From Acidobacteriota bacterium (GTDB lineage: Bacteria; Acidobacteriota; Terriglobia; Acidiferrales; UBA7541), in contig JABCZF010000035.1 in NCBI GenBank assembly GCA_013289825.1, positions 1 to 40,114 of the forward strand: a stretch of DNA of 40,114 nt. Reading direction: 5' to 3'. Below, piece by piece: positions 1 through 8,918 of the stretch (position 1 is its first letter; each line of letters starts with the position of its first letter). Below the pieces are notes generated by a model. That model did not search any database. It saw only the letters and a list, made by a program, of their open reading frames with translations, and was not told the origin of the DNA. The position numbers were made by a program, and so were the translations under genes.

Positions 1-187
1 AGCCCCAATACGCTTTTCCCGTGTTGCTGACCTTCTGTTTTCGCAGGTATATCGCTACTTTGAATTGGTGCCGCATTGTGACTGTTCTCCTAAACAAATA
101 CGGCCTTAATCGTCACACGTAGTCACATGGCGGTCAATGGTACTAACAACATGCGTTTTTATTGGTGTTTTTGCTGATTAAAAGTAG

Positions 188-277
<90 letters not shown>

Positions 278-379
278 CGCGACGGACGCAACCTTATCAA
301 TTTAGCAGAAACTCTCGGTTCGCGCACATCTCTGCGACTTCGCACATTCTTTTTCCTCTGCTAAACTGTTGGCTGCGGT

Positions 380-454
380 TCCGGGATAGTGCAATCGGTA
401 GCACATCAGCCTTTGGAGCTGAGAGTCCTGGTTCGAGTCCAGGTCCCGGAACCA
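380..454 (+). tRNA. tRNA-Gln (anticodon UUG)
   Basis: The acceptor TCCGGGA (380-386) pairs with TCCCGGA (444-450), followed by discriminator A and an encoded CCA. The anticodon stem TCAGC/GCTGA encloses the loop CTTTGGA, whose positions 34-36 are TTG, so the tRNA decodes CAA glutamine. The T-arm CCTGG-TTCGAGT-CCAGG is perfect. It lies about 100 bp from the oppositely oriented tRNA-Ser. Note that the loop contains TGG one base later, which could be misread as a Pro anticodon; the stem geometry favours Gln. Confidence 0.95.
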
Positions 455-551
455 AACTTTCCCCTGCCCGCCGCAGCTGCGCGATAGCTGGCAAGCCTCT
501 GAGAAAAACACTGCACTCGCGCACTTCAATGAAGATGAAAAGCTAAGGCGA

Positions 552-1676
552 TCAATTGCCAGCGGCGGCGCTCTGGACTATCGATCGAATGAAGTCAGCT
601 TCGTCTGGGCGGTACGGTTGGCCGTTGGTACGGAAAATTTCGTGGAACCACACTGTTGGTTCGCGATCCGTATATGGATTCTTCCAGGAGTCCCATGGCA
701 GATAGGTCTGGGTTTTGCCGGCGACAAGTCCCCAATTGAAGGCGGCGACATGATACTTCTTTGCAATGGGGAGCGTTCCCTGAAACGTGCTGCCATTGCC
801 CCGAGCCATGTACTCAGTGCAGAAAATGGGGCGGTGATACTGCTCGAGCGACAGCACTCGCCTTTCAAACACTTCAGGCGCGTCGTAGCTGTGAAAGGAA
901 ATAACGTCGGAAAAAACCAGCTGAATTTTTTCCATCGCGCCAAGCTTGTCGGAGGCCGACCAATCCCCTGTCCAGACACCGCTCGTGAGCGGTTGCGACG
1001 CACCAGCCTCGCGCGCCCACTCAAACACCCGCGGCAAGAGCGCCCGCACCAGTTCTTCCTTCTTGGGCGGCTCCGAGCTCGCATAACTTCCGCCGTTCGT
1101 ATTGTCCGGCTCGTTCCAGACGTCCCAGCCGAGAATCCGCTGGTCCCTGGCAAAGGCTCCTACTACTCCTTTGACATAGGCTTCAAGGCGCTGATATTGA
1201 CTCGGATCTTGGAGGGCAGCGGCTCCGGGGCTTTGCACCCATCCTGAATTGTGCACGCCCGCTCTCGGCGCGCGCTGTTTTCCGAGTTTGGGATTTGGGT
1301 CCCAGCAGGAATCGAAGAGGACCAACAGCGGCCTGATCTTATGTTTCTGCGCAATCGTCAGGAAAATGTTGAGGCGCTTCTTGAAGCCTTCCGGATCCTG
1401 CTGCCAGAGCAGGTCGTGCAGGAACACTCGCATAGTATTCAAACCGAGTGATTCGGCCCAGCCCAGCTCTGTATCGATGCGTTGGGGATCGAAACTCGAA
1501 GCCTGCCACATCTCCAGTTCATTGATTGCCGTGGATGGAATGTAATTACTGCCAACGAGCCACGGTTGCCGCGCGTACCAGTCATTCGCGGTTTTCTCAG
1601 TCCAGCGCGCTGTCTGCCCGTACGAACAAAGCGCCAAGCCCACGGTAAGCATCATGCCAGCTAGGAAGCGTTTCAT
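552..1676 (-). CDS. Exported GH5-like glycoside hydrolase
   Basis: A 374-residue protein with an N-terminal signal peptide (basic MKR, hydrophobic core to about residue 18, then SYGQ). The body fits a (beta/alpha)8 clan A retaining glycosidase resembling GH5. WDVWNEP at 184-190 supplies the likely acid/base Glu189, and FCTEY at 285-289 the likely nucleophile Glu288; FHSYD lies between them. Such enzymes hydrolyse beta-linked plant or microbial polysaccharides, and databases often label them cellulase or beta-xylanase. The actual substrate cannot be read from sequence. It follows the isomerase-like gene on the same strand after a 169-bp gap, so co-transcription is possible but unproven. Confidence 0.85.
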   Translation of the reverse strand: MKRFLAGMMLTVGLALCSYGQTARWTEKTANDWYARQPWLVGSNYIPSTAINELEMWQASSFDPQRIDTELGWAESLGLNTMRVFLHDLLWQQDPEGFKKRLNIFLTIAQKHKIRPLLVLFDSCWDPNPKLGKQRAPRAGVHNSGWVQSPGAAALQDPSQYQRLEAYVKGVVGAFARDQRILGWDVWNEPDNTNGGSYASSEPPKKEELVRALLPRVFEWAREAGASQPLTSGVWTGDWSASDKLGAMEKIQLVFSDVISFHSYDAPEVFERRVLSLEQYHRPIFCTEYMARGNGSTFQGTLPIAKKYHVAAFNWGLVAGKTQTYLPWDSWKNPYTDREPTVWFHEIFRTNGQPYRPDEADFIRSIVQSAAAGN

Positions 1677-1845
1677 CGGATTTGTTTGTCTCCGTTTCTC
1701 ATAGCGAATCGGGATCCATGGGCCGATGGTTCCTCATCTAAAGTTGCTGCTGATCTGCGCGCGGCATTTTTGTGGCATTTCTATGCCCCACTTTCAATCA
1801 TAGATCGGACGCGGGCAATTACTATCGGGCTGTCCCGTTCGCACC

Positions 1846-2913
1846 TTAAAGCGCTCCGGCATTTTGCAACTCATCCTTCATTCCGGCCCAACTCTGCCGC
1901 GTGGATTCCTCGGCTGTGGACGCACCGCGCCAGTGCGTTTCCAGGCTGACGGCAAAATGATAGCCGTCGCGCTTCAGCGCCGCAAATTGGCCCGTCCAAT
2001 CGATGATCCCGCGGCCCATCGGGGCCCAATCGTAATTTTTGCTGTCCGGCTTTTTCGCGACATCCTTGCAATGACAATGCCCGATACGTTCCTTGGGTAA
2101 AAGAGCATATCCATCTGGATAGGCCTTCTCGCCGCGCGAAGCGGCGTTTCCCGGATCCCAGTTCAGCATCAGAGAGGCTGACTTCACCCCGGCGAGAACT
2201 TTCGCTGCCTCCGCCGCTGTGCCGGTATTGCACGCGGCTTCGTTTTCGAGGAGCAGCGACACGCCCTTCTTTCCCGCAACACCTGCGGCGGCAAGGAGCT
2301 TTTCATTCATCGCCGCACGATACGGCGTCTGGTCATCCAGCCGCCAAAAATCGAAGCAGCGCACGCGGTCGGTCTGGAAGACTTTGGCCAGCTCGATGCT
2401 GCGTTCGAGCACTTCGTCCTGCTGCTCGTAAGTGAAATCGGCGTTGAACTGCGCGCCCTTTGGACTGAATTGGGATTTCGGCGCGCCCGGCCAATCCACT
2501 TTGAAGAGCGGACTGGCTATGTCCGTCACGCGTAATTTGTATTTTTCGAGGATGCGGCGTGCTTCGGCAATTTCTTTAGCATCTAGTTTTAGCAGGTTTT
2601 TGTTCCACATGCCCCGCAGCTCGATCCACTCAAGGCCAAATTCACGCGCGATAACTTCACAGGAGCGGCCGAAGTCTTGACCCACCTCATCGTTGATGAC
2701 GGCAATGCGAAACGGGGAATTCATACTTTCAGCCCCAGCCTTTGTTTGGTGGAGTTCGAAGGGCTCCGGAGGAATCGGCGTTTCAAAGTACGTCAAGTCG
2801 ACGGGCGGATAGAGCCGTTCTCGGGCGGCCCGCGGGACTTCCGGAAAAGATGCTGCGGCTGCCAATGCACCCATCCCTGCGAGAAACTCTCGACGAGCAT
2901 TGCGACTTTCCAT
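1846..2913 (-). CDS. Tat-exported sugar phosphate isomerase/epimerase-like protein
   Basis: A xylose-isomerase-like TIM barrel (AP endonuclease family 2 fold), 355 residues. The start at 2913 is chosen because AAAGGAG lies 6 nt upstream on the coding strand and the protein then opens with a Tat-type leader (RREFLAG followed by an Ala-rich hydrophobic stretch). A longer in-frame start at 3018 would bury that leader. Expected metal ligands are visible in LLLENEA (Glu), LNWDPGN (Asp), GHCHCKD (His) and VSLETHW (Glu). Family members isomerise or epimerise sugars or sugar derivatives. Export by Tat suggests folding with a metal in the cytoplasm before transport. The substrate is unknown. Confidence 0.85.
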   Translation of the reverse strand: MESRNARREFLAGMGALAAAASFPEVPRAARERLYPPVDLTYFETPIPPEPFELHQTKAGAESMNSPFRIAVINDEVGQDFGRSCEVIAREFGLEWIELRGMWNKNLLKLDAKEIAEARRILEKYKLRVTDIASPLFKVDWPGAPKSQFSPKGAQFNADFTYEQQDEVLERSIELAKVFQTDRVRCFDFWRLDDQTPYRAAMNEKLLAAAGVAGKKGVSLLLENEAACNTGTAAEAAKVLAGVKSASLMLNWDPGNAASRGEKAYPDGYALLPKERIGHCHCKDVAKKPDSKNYDWAPMGRGIIDWTGQFAALKRDGYHFAVSLETHWRGASTAEESTRQSWAGMKDELQNAGAL

Positions 2914-3102
2914 TGACGCTCCTTTCGTGTCTTGGTATGCGGACAAGATACCGCAAGAGCTTGCTTCTGGACAGTATTCTCCGCAGGAAAATTGGTGGTT
3001 GGACACCGGCGCAGGCATGAGAGTTTGCCACCACGGCGGTCAGCCCTTATGATTTTATCGAAGCAGGGCTGAACGTCTCCGAACGAGCGGCTCGAGGTCT
3101 TG

Positions 3103-4668
3103 ATGTCCCCGGAAACAACGCAGAATCATCCTCACATAAACCCCTGGGTCATCGCCATCGCGGTCATGCTCAGCACTTTTATGGAAGTGCTGGACACCAC
3201 GGTCGTAAACGTCTCGCTTCCTCACATTGCCGGCAGCCTTTCGGCGACGGTCGACGAAGCTACCTGGACCCTGACTTCCTATCTCGTCGCCAATGCCATC
3301 ATCTTGCCGCTCACCGGATGGCTCTCCAATTTCTTTGGCCGCAAGCGCATGCTGATGCTCTCCGTCACGGGGTTTACGATCGCGTCTTTTCTGTGCGGCC
3401 TTGCTCCCAGCCTTCCGTTCTTGGTTGTTTGCCGAATCATCCAGGGCGCGTGCGGTGGAGGTTTGCAGCCCATCTCGCAGGCGATCTTGCTGGAATCTTT
3501 CCCGCCGGAAGACCGCGGCAAGGCCATGGGCTTTTGGGGACTCGGCATCGTCGTCGCTCCCATGCTCGGCCCCGTCCTCGGCGGCTGGCTCACGGATAGC
3601 CACTCGTGGCGCTGGGTCTTCTACATCAACGTTCCCATCGGCATGGCCTCCATCGTGATGACATCGCTCTTCATCTTCGATCCGTCCTATATCCGGCGCG
3701 CTTCGCAAAAAATTGACTATTGGGGCATCGGGCTGCTCGCCGTTGGAATTGCCACGCTGCAGATTGTTCTCGATAAAGGCCAGGAAAAAGACTGGTTCGG
3801 CACGGATTGGATTATCGCTGTTGCCATCGTTGCCGGCGTCACGCTCGTTGCTTTTCTCTTGTATGAGCTTCACATCAAGGACCCCGTCGTCAATCTGCGC
3901 GTTTTTAAAGACCGCACCTACTCCACCGGCGTTTTTCTCATGTCGCTCTTGGGCGTCGGCCTCTACGGCACCACGGTGTTGATCCCGCTGATCCTCCAGA
4001 CGCTTCTCGGCTACCCCGCAATGCGCGCTGGCCTGGCCATGGCTCCCCGCGGTCTCGGCTCATTTATCGCCATGCCGGTCGCTGGCATCATCATGTCCAA
4101 ATTTGATCCGCGTAAAATGCTTACCGTGGGAATGATTGTGTGCGGACTCACGCTATTCCAAATTTCGCGGTTGAGTCTCAGCGCCGGCTACTGGGACTTC
4201 TTCTGGCCGCAGCTTTTCATGGGCTTGTCGCTCGGACTTATCTTCGTGCCCCTCACTACCATTAGCATGGCTCCCATTCGCAAGGAAAACATGGGCAACG
4301 CTACCAGCCTTTTCAATCTCGTCCGCAATCTGGGAGGAAGTATCGGCATTTCCGCCGTCAGCACTATGCAGACGCGTTTTCAGCAGAGGAACATCAACCA
4401 GTTGGGCGCGCACGTCAATCCTTTTAGCGTTAGCGCCCGAAATATGATGAATTCCCTCGAAGGTATGTTCATGTCCAGCGGATCGGACAGCGCCACCGCA
4501 ACTCACCAGGCTCGCGCAGCGATGTTCGGCATGATCGAGCGGCAAGCCAGCATGCTCGCTTACAACAGCATCTTTGTGATTCTGGCGGGATTGTTTGTCT
4601 TGATGCTGCCGTTTATTTTTCTGATGCGTCGTCCGCAAGTCAAGGGTGGCCCGCTAGCCATGCATTGA
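3103..4668 (+). CDS. MFS multidrug transporter, DHA2 (EmrB/QacA) family
   Basis: A 521-residue polytopic membrane protein with about 14 predicted hydrophobic segments, the usual number for the DHA2 drug:H+ antiporter family. The first helix carries the hallmark LDTTVVNVSLPHI, and the loop after the second helix has the motif A-like NFFGRKR. ATG at 3103 is preferred over the TTG three bases upstream; GAGG lies just ahead of it. No membrane-fusion partner (EmrA) gene is adjacent, so it may work alone or with a partner elsewhere. It is convergently or independently placed relative to its neighbours, with the next genes on the minus strand. Confidence 0.9.
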   Translation: MSPETTQNHPHINPWVIAIAVMLSTFMEVLDTTVVNVSLPHIAGSLSATVDEATWTLTSYLVANAIILPLTGWLSNFFGRKRMLMLSVTGFTIASFLCGLAPSLPFLVVCRIIQGACGGGLQPISQAILLESFPPEDRGKAMGFWGLGIVVAPMLGPVLGGWLTDSHSWRWVFYINVPIGMASIVMTSLFIFDPSYIRRASQKIDYWGIGLLAVGIATLQIVLDKGQEKDWFGTDWIIAVAIVAGVTLVAFLLYELHIKDPVVNLRVFKDRTYSTGVFLMSLLGVGLYGTTVLIPLILQTLLGYPAMRAGLAMAPRGLGSFIAMPVAGIIMSKFDPRKMLTVGMIVCGLTLFQISRLSLSAGYWDFFWPQLFMGLSLGLIFVPLTTISMAPIRKENMGNATSLFNLVRNLGGSIGISAVSTMQTRFQQRNINQLGAHVNPFSVSARNMMNSLEGMFMSSGSDSATATHQARAAMFGMIERQASMLAYNSIFVILAGLFVLMLPFIFLMRRPQVKGGPLAMH

Positions 4669-4782
4669 CACGTCAAAGCAGTGCTGGCGCTCCGCGCAGA
4701 AAATTCCCTGTGCGCTACCCTCGAGGTCCTGTTCTATTGTGACAATAAGCGTTGGTGAGGTCCCTACCTCGGGAGTCTAGAG

Positions 4783-4962
4783 CTACTGCTCTGGATCATA
4801 CGGAATAGGACCGGTCAATGGTTCAAGAATTTCTTCAGTGGAAACTCCCGACTCTTTCTCCGCGGTCTTGTCCAGCTTCCGCTGTACGCGCTTCTCTTCC
4901 TTCATCTTGCGCTTTTCCATTCGCTTCATTTCTTTTTGGCGCTTCTGAAATGTCGTCGTCAT
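4783..4962 (-). CDS. Small charged protein (59 aa) downstream of the RRM gene
   Basis: A 59-codon frame starting MTTTFQKRQKEMKRMEK. It is preceded by GAGGAG about 6 nt before the ATG and starts 69 nt after the RRM gene stop, on the same strand. The first ~35 residues are almost entirely Lys/Arg/Glu/Met and predicted helical; the C-terminal part is acidic and Pro-containing, ending PYDPEQ. It has no signal peptide or membrane segment. Its amphipathic, highly charged make-up and its pairing with an RNA-binding protein suggest an RNA- or ribosome-associated role, but that is inference. No named family is recognised. Confidence 0.7.
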   Translation of the reverse strand: MTTTFQKRQKEMKRMEKRKMKEEKRVQRKLDKTAEKESGVSTEEILEPLTGPIPYDPEQ

Positions 4963-5031
4963 CGCGTCTCCTCGCAGGCGCTGCCCGGCGCGGCACAGGC
5001 CGTCGCCGCCAAGCTACATACATCGCGAGCT

Positions 5032-5427
5032 TTACCAGCGGGGTTCGCGGGGCTGCCGCGCAGACTCGCGGTAGTCCTCATTCGAAAAACGCTCGCGTCC
5101 ACCACCGCCGCCCTTACCGCGGCCTCCACCACCGCCCCCCGGCCCGCCAAAATTGCGGGGCCCGCGCGGCGGTCCGCCTTCACCCTTCGGCCGAGCCTCA
5201 TTCACCTTCAAATTGCGCCCGCCCAATTCTTTGCCGTCGAGTCCAGCCATGGCCTTAGCGGCTTCCTCGTCGTTAGGCATTTCCACAAACGCAAACCCCC
5301 GCGCCCGCCCGGTTTCCCGGTCCATGGCCATGTGCACACGCGTCACTTGTCCAAACGGCGTGAACAGGTCACGCAGCTCGCCTTCCGTGGTCTGAAAACT
5401 CATGTTCCCGACAAACAAACTCTTCAT
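5032..5427 (-). CDS. RRM-domain RNA-binding protein with Gly-rich tail
   Basis: A 131-residue protein. Residues 1-80 form one RNA recognition motif with RNP2 (LFVGNM, residues 4-9) and RNP1 (RGFAFVEM). Residues from about 85 onward are Gly/Arg/Pro-rich and end in ...REPRW. This layout matches the bacterial and cyanobacterial Rbp proteins, which bind single-stranded RNA and are often linked to cold or stress adaptation. The start at 5427 (MKSLFVGN) fits the family N-terminus and has GGGGAGA upstream; an extension to 5478 lacks support. It probably forms an operon with the 59-residue protein downstream. Confidence 0.92.
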   Translation of the reverse strand: MKSLFVGNMSFQTTEGELRDLFTPFGQVTRVHMAMDRETGRARGFAFVEMPNDEEAAKAMAGLDGKELGGRNLKVNEARPKGEGGPPRGPRNFGGPGGGGGGRGKGGGGGRERFSNEDYRESARQPREPRW

Positions 5428-5668
5428 CTTGATTCTCCCCGAACTCTTCGAAGCACCATGAGTGCAGGTTCTCGGCAAGCTCGCGCTTCCCGGACGCTAC
5501 TATACACTGGCCTAAAATTACCTGAATTCAATGGAGGGAGGTCCAAACGCACGCCACCTCAAGGAGTTCAGGCAACCCTACTTCGGGAGTCTACAGGAAG
5601 ACAATAACACATTTAGCTCCGAAATCCGTCAAGCTCATTTTGTGGGAATCGATCCTCGCCCGCTGGCC

Positions 5669-6378
5669 CTACCTTCTCTGGCTTTTCAATATCACACCCA
5701 CGGCGCGCCAGGTCTGATCGATGGCGACATCCAAATACGGGCTGGCACCCGCGTCGGAGTTCGCAATCGCAATTTTCCCGAACGGTTGTCGCCCGATCAC
5801 CCACGGCTTCTCTTCCTCTTTCCAGTCGGAATCGAAGAGTGAATTTGGCGTGTATGCATATCCGTGCGCCCAGCGATTCACGGTAATGCCCTGAATGTCG
5901 TGCGCGCAGGATCAAATCCTGTGCCTCCGAGCATTCTGGCAAGCTGGTCCCGCACGTTGCGTTCGAATTTATCAAATGGCGGGTCCATCAACTCCATGCG
6001 CCCGGCACGAAACTGATCGCGCATCGGTAGCCCCGGCTTCGAGGGAGTGCGCAGCATGAACAGCACCATCGGCTCTTCCGGTTTGCTGGGAAACGCATAT
6101 TCGCCGATGCTTACCGGAAAATCGAGCGCCGTGTAAGTGTGATATGCGCCCGGCGCGACGATGTCATGCACTCCCAGCTTCTCGAACGAGGTCCAATTCC
6201 GCAGCGCGACGTGCGTGTACACCAGCGGGGTTTTCACGAGATACGACAGCGCTTCCTTTTGCTTCTGCGGGAGCTCCGGGCAAACGTACGGAATCATCCG
6301 GTTGTAACACGCCAGCACGCAACTCTTGGCCTGCACCGATTGCAAGCTCTTCCCACGCTTGTAAGCAATGTCCACTGT
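5669..6378 (-). pseudogene. Remnant of spermidine-dehydrogenase-like FAD oxidoreductase
   Basis: Two frames on the minus strand each match one part of a large NAD(P)/FAD-binding oxidoreductase of the kind annotated 'spermidine dehydrogenase'. One runs from about 6378 to 5900 (CYNRMIPYVCPELP, then EYAFPSKPEEPMV). The other begins near 5905 (TVNRWAHGYAYTPNSLFD) and stops at 5669. They join if about two extra bases, or one missing base, near 5900 are corrected. The FAD-binding N-terminal two-thirds expected for the family is absent. The frame upstream of 6378 is unrelated, noncoding-looking sequence running into the ABC operon. Truncation plus frameshift makes this a decayed gene. Confidence 0.75.
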
Positions 6379-6583
6379 CCTTGGCGCGCCGCTCGTTGCT
6401 TCCCCTGCCCCGGCGTGCTGCAGTCGCCCGATTGGAGCGCAATCGCCTACAACTCTACGGGTTTTCAGTAGTCTTGGGGCGCGAATAGGGAAGGCGCATA
6501 TCGCTGCGCCTCGCTGAACTCCGCGCACTCTCTGTAAATCCTTTTTCTTGGTTTTTCTTGCCGATTTGCCGGGCGCGAGAACC

Positions 6584-7753
6584 TTACAGTTCCCGCAAAG
6601 CAGTTGCCACGGGGAGGCTGGCAGCGCGGATCGCGGGGAAAATGCCGCCAAAGACTCCCATGGCCAGCGCGAACACCACACCCATCACGAGCAGGTCCGG
6701 AGTGATCTTAAAGGCGAACGCGAGGTTCGAGAAGGTCTGGAAATTGATGGTGCTGGTAGTCAAGCCGTTCAACCGGAGAACCGCAAGGCAACCCAATACA
6801 CCGCCAACAAAAGAAATCAAGAGCGCCTCAATCAGAAAAGAGAAAACGACGGAAGGACCCCCAAAACCGAGCGCGCGCATGGTCGCAATCTCCCGGCCGC
6901 GATCGGCGACCGCCGAATACATGGTATTCAGCGCACCGAAAACGGCCCCGATGGCCATGATCATGGCGACGAAACCGCCAAGACGGGTAATGAGCGTGGT
7001 AAGGCTCGTAGACTGCTTGGCGTAGTAATCGATTTCGCGAATGACGTCCACGTTCAGGCGAGGGTCGGTAGTAACAGAATCCTTCAATTGACCCAAGGCC
7101 TCCGGAGAAGTGAGGTGAACCGTCACGGACTGAAAACTGTTATCCGGCCTGCTGTAGGCCGCGCTAAGCAGATGCGAATCTCCCCAAACCTCAGAATCGA
7201 AGGAACTGCCGCCCGCGTCAAAGATTCCCACAACCTGCCAGCGCACTGTGCCCAGCGCAATCGTCTGGCCTAGTGTCAAGCCGGAGTACGTGTTGGTCGC
7301 GTTTTTGCCAACGACCACTTCGGCCAGACCTGCCTTGAACATGCGCCCTTGCACGATTTTCACTTGCTTCCGTATTTCGAGCACATTCGGCGAAACGCCG
7401 CGAAGTTCAACGTTGGCCTCCGTCCCGGTCGAAAGCAAAGGGATCGGAGCCATGAGCACGGCCTCCGGAGTCACCATGGGCCCATTGGCTCCGCGCGCAA
7501 TTCCAGGAGCATCTTGAATGATCTTTACCGAGTCCAGGGGAACCCCGCTGGTCATCTCCGAGGTGGCGCCAGCCCGTACGATGAGGGCGTTATCGGGCGA
7601 GCCGGAGGCGACAAGCGTGGCCTGGAAGCCACGCGCCAGCGACAGCATGGCAATAAAGACGCCCACGGTTCCAGCGATTCCCAGGACGGCAACGATGGTT
7701 GAAGTCCAGCGCGCCCTCACGCTGCGAATGTTGTAGACAATCGGAATGGCCAT
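6584..7753 (-). CDS. ABC transporter permease, FtsX/MacB type (second of pair)
   Basis: A 389-residue permease. It has one N-terminal TM helix (about residues 18-42), a large extracytoplasmic MacB-like domain, and three C-terminal TM helices that include the FtsX signature region (AVADRGREIATMRALGF). It begins one base after the preceding permease gene stops, so the two are translationally linked. With the ATPase and adaptor upstream it should form a mechanotransmission-type (type VII) ABC efflux system that moves substrates from the periplasm or outer leaflet rather than pumping across the inner membrane. The substrate is unknown. It is the last gene of the operon. Confidence 0.9.
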   Translation of the reverse strand: MAIPIVYNIRSVRARWTSTIVAVLGIAGTVGVFIAMLSLARGFQATLVASGSPDNALIVRAGATSEMTSGVPLDSVKIIQDAPGIARGANGPMVTPEAVLMAPIPLLSTGTEANVELRGVSPNVLEIRKQVKIVQGRMFKAGLAEVVVGKNATNTYSGLTLGQTIALGTVRWQVVGIFDAGGSSFDSEVWGDSHLLSAAYSRPDNSFQSVTVHLTSPEALGQLKDSVTTDPRLNVDVIREIDYYAKQSTSLTTLITRLGGFVAMIMAIGAVFGALNTMYSAVADRGREIATMRALGFGGPSVVFSFLIEALLISFVGGVLGCLAVLRLNGLTTSTINFQTFSNLAFAFKITPDLLVMGVVFALAMGVFGGIFPAIRAASLPVATALREL

Positions 7754-7754
7754 C

Positions 7755-8918
7755 TCAAACCCTCCGCAGGGCGTTCACAACACGCATGCGCATCGCGCCA
7801 ATGCCGGGAAGCAAACCGCTGACGACGCCAACTAAAACGGCGAACACCAGACCGAGTGACAGCATGGTTTTCGAGAGAAGGAGCGGGGGGAGCAATCCCG
7901 TGACCGCTGCGCTAATCACCGGAATGGCTGCCCACGCGAGCAAAAGGCCCAGCACGCCCCCGAACAGGGCAATCATCACTGATTCAGCAAGAACAAGGAA
8001 GAGAATCGAACCGTCGGTTACTCCGATAGCTTTCAGGACGGCCAGCTCGGCGGTACGTTCGCGGACAGAAATAGCCATGGTGTTTCCCGTAACCAGAAGA
8101 AGGGTAAAGAAGACAACGCTCCCGACGGACAGGATGAGGAATTCGATATTTCCGAACTGTTTCGCAAAGCCTGCGGCAAAGGCAGACTCGGTTTCCGTCT
8201 TGGTTTCGTAAGAGGAATTGGCGAACTTCGTGTCAATGGCCTTTGCGACGCGGACAGAGTCGTCCGGGCTATCTAGCTTGAGGATGTACCATCCCGCCGT
8301 ACTCTTCATCCTATCCTTGATTGAATCGGGAATATTCTCGTCAAAGTTCTTCCATTGAAGCCAGAATTGCCCTTCATCGCCATCTGGCTTCTCGGTATGG
8401 TAGATGCCGTCGAGATTGAATTCCCAGGTTTTCGTAGGCCCATACAAAGTGTTCTTGATGGGAATGCGGTCGCCGACCTTCCACCCGAAGCGCTTTGCCG
8501 TCTTGGCGCCTGCAATCGCGCCTTGCTGGTCTTTGACGAAAGTATTCCACTGATCATCGGGCACGACGAACTCCGGATACACCTTGCGGTGGTTTTCCGG
8601 GTCAATCACGAACTGCGGGAAGAAGTTTTTCTCATCCTGATAGACCCCGCCGAACCAGTGGTCGTGCGTAACATACTTCACACCGGGGATCGCTCGCACT
8701 TGGTCCCCGTAGGACACGGGCATGACCTGCATCAAACCGACTCGGCTGACGATCACCAGCCGGTCTGCGCCAGCAATGTCAATGCCTCTATTGAAGGCGC
8801 GGTTCACCACCGCTAAGAACGTAAAAAGGACCAACGCAATGGCGAACGATCCGATGGTAAGAATCAAGCGAATCTTTTTGCGGAACAGATTGGCAAAGAT
8901 TAGCGAGCGGAATTTCAT
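7755..8918 (-). CDS. ABC transporter permease, FtsX/MacB type (first of pair)
   Basis: A 387-residue permease with the same plan as its downstream neighbour: a TM helix at residues 15-38, an extracytoplasmic domain (40-265) rich in WF/Y and charged residues, then three TM helices containing SVRERTAELAVLKAIG, the FtsX-type coupling region. The start ATG overlaps the ATPase stop by four bases (8915-8918), a sign of coupled translation. Two different permeases of this type presumably form a heterodimer, unlike MacB itself, which is a homodimer with a fused ATPase. The divergent sequence of the periplasmic domains suggests the two subunits have distinct roles. Confidence 0.9.
   Translation of the reverse strand: MKFRSLIFANLFRKKIRLILTIGSFAIALVLFTFLAVVNRAFNRGIDIAGADRLVIVSRVGLMQVMPVSYGDQVRAIPGVKYVTHDHWFGGVYQDEKNFFPQFVIDPENHRKVYPEFVVPDDQWNTFVKDQQGAIAGAKTAKRFGWKVGDRIPIKNTLYGPTKTWEFNLDGIYHTEKPDGDEGQFWLQWKNFDENIPDSIKDRMKSTAGWYILKLDSPDDSVRVAKAIDTKFANSSYETKTETESAFAAGFAKQFGNIEFLILSVGSVVFFTLLLVTGNTMAISVRERTAELAVLKAIGVTDGSILFLVLAESVMIALFGGVLGLLLAWAAIPVISAAVTGLLPPLLLSKTMLSLGLVFAVLVGVVSGLLPGIGAMRMRVVNALRRV

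Noticed and set aside
378..454. tRNA-Pro (TGG) reading of the second tRNA
   Set aside because: Stem pairing sets the loop as CTTTGGA, so the anticodon is TTG (Gln).
3055..3873. 272-codon open frame on minus strand opposite the MFS gene
   Set aside because: Charged, low-complexity translation with no domain; a mirror of the GC-rich MFS coding frame.
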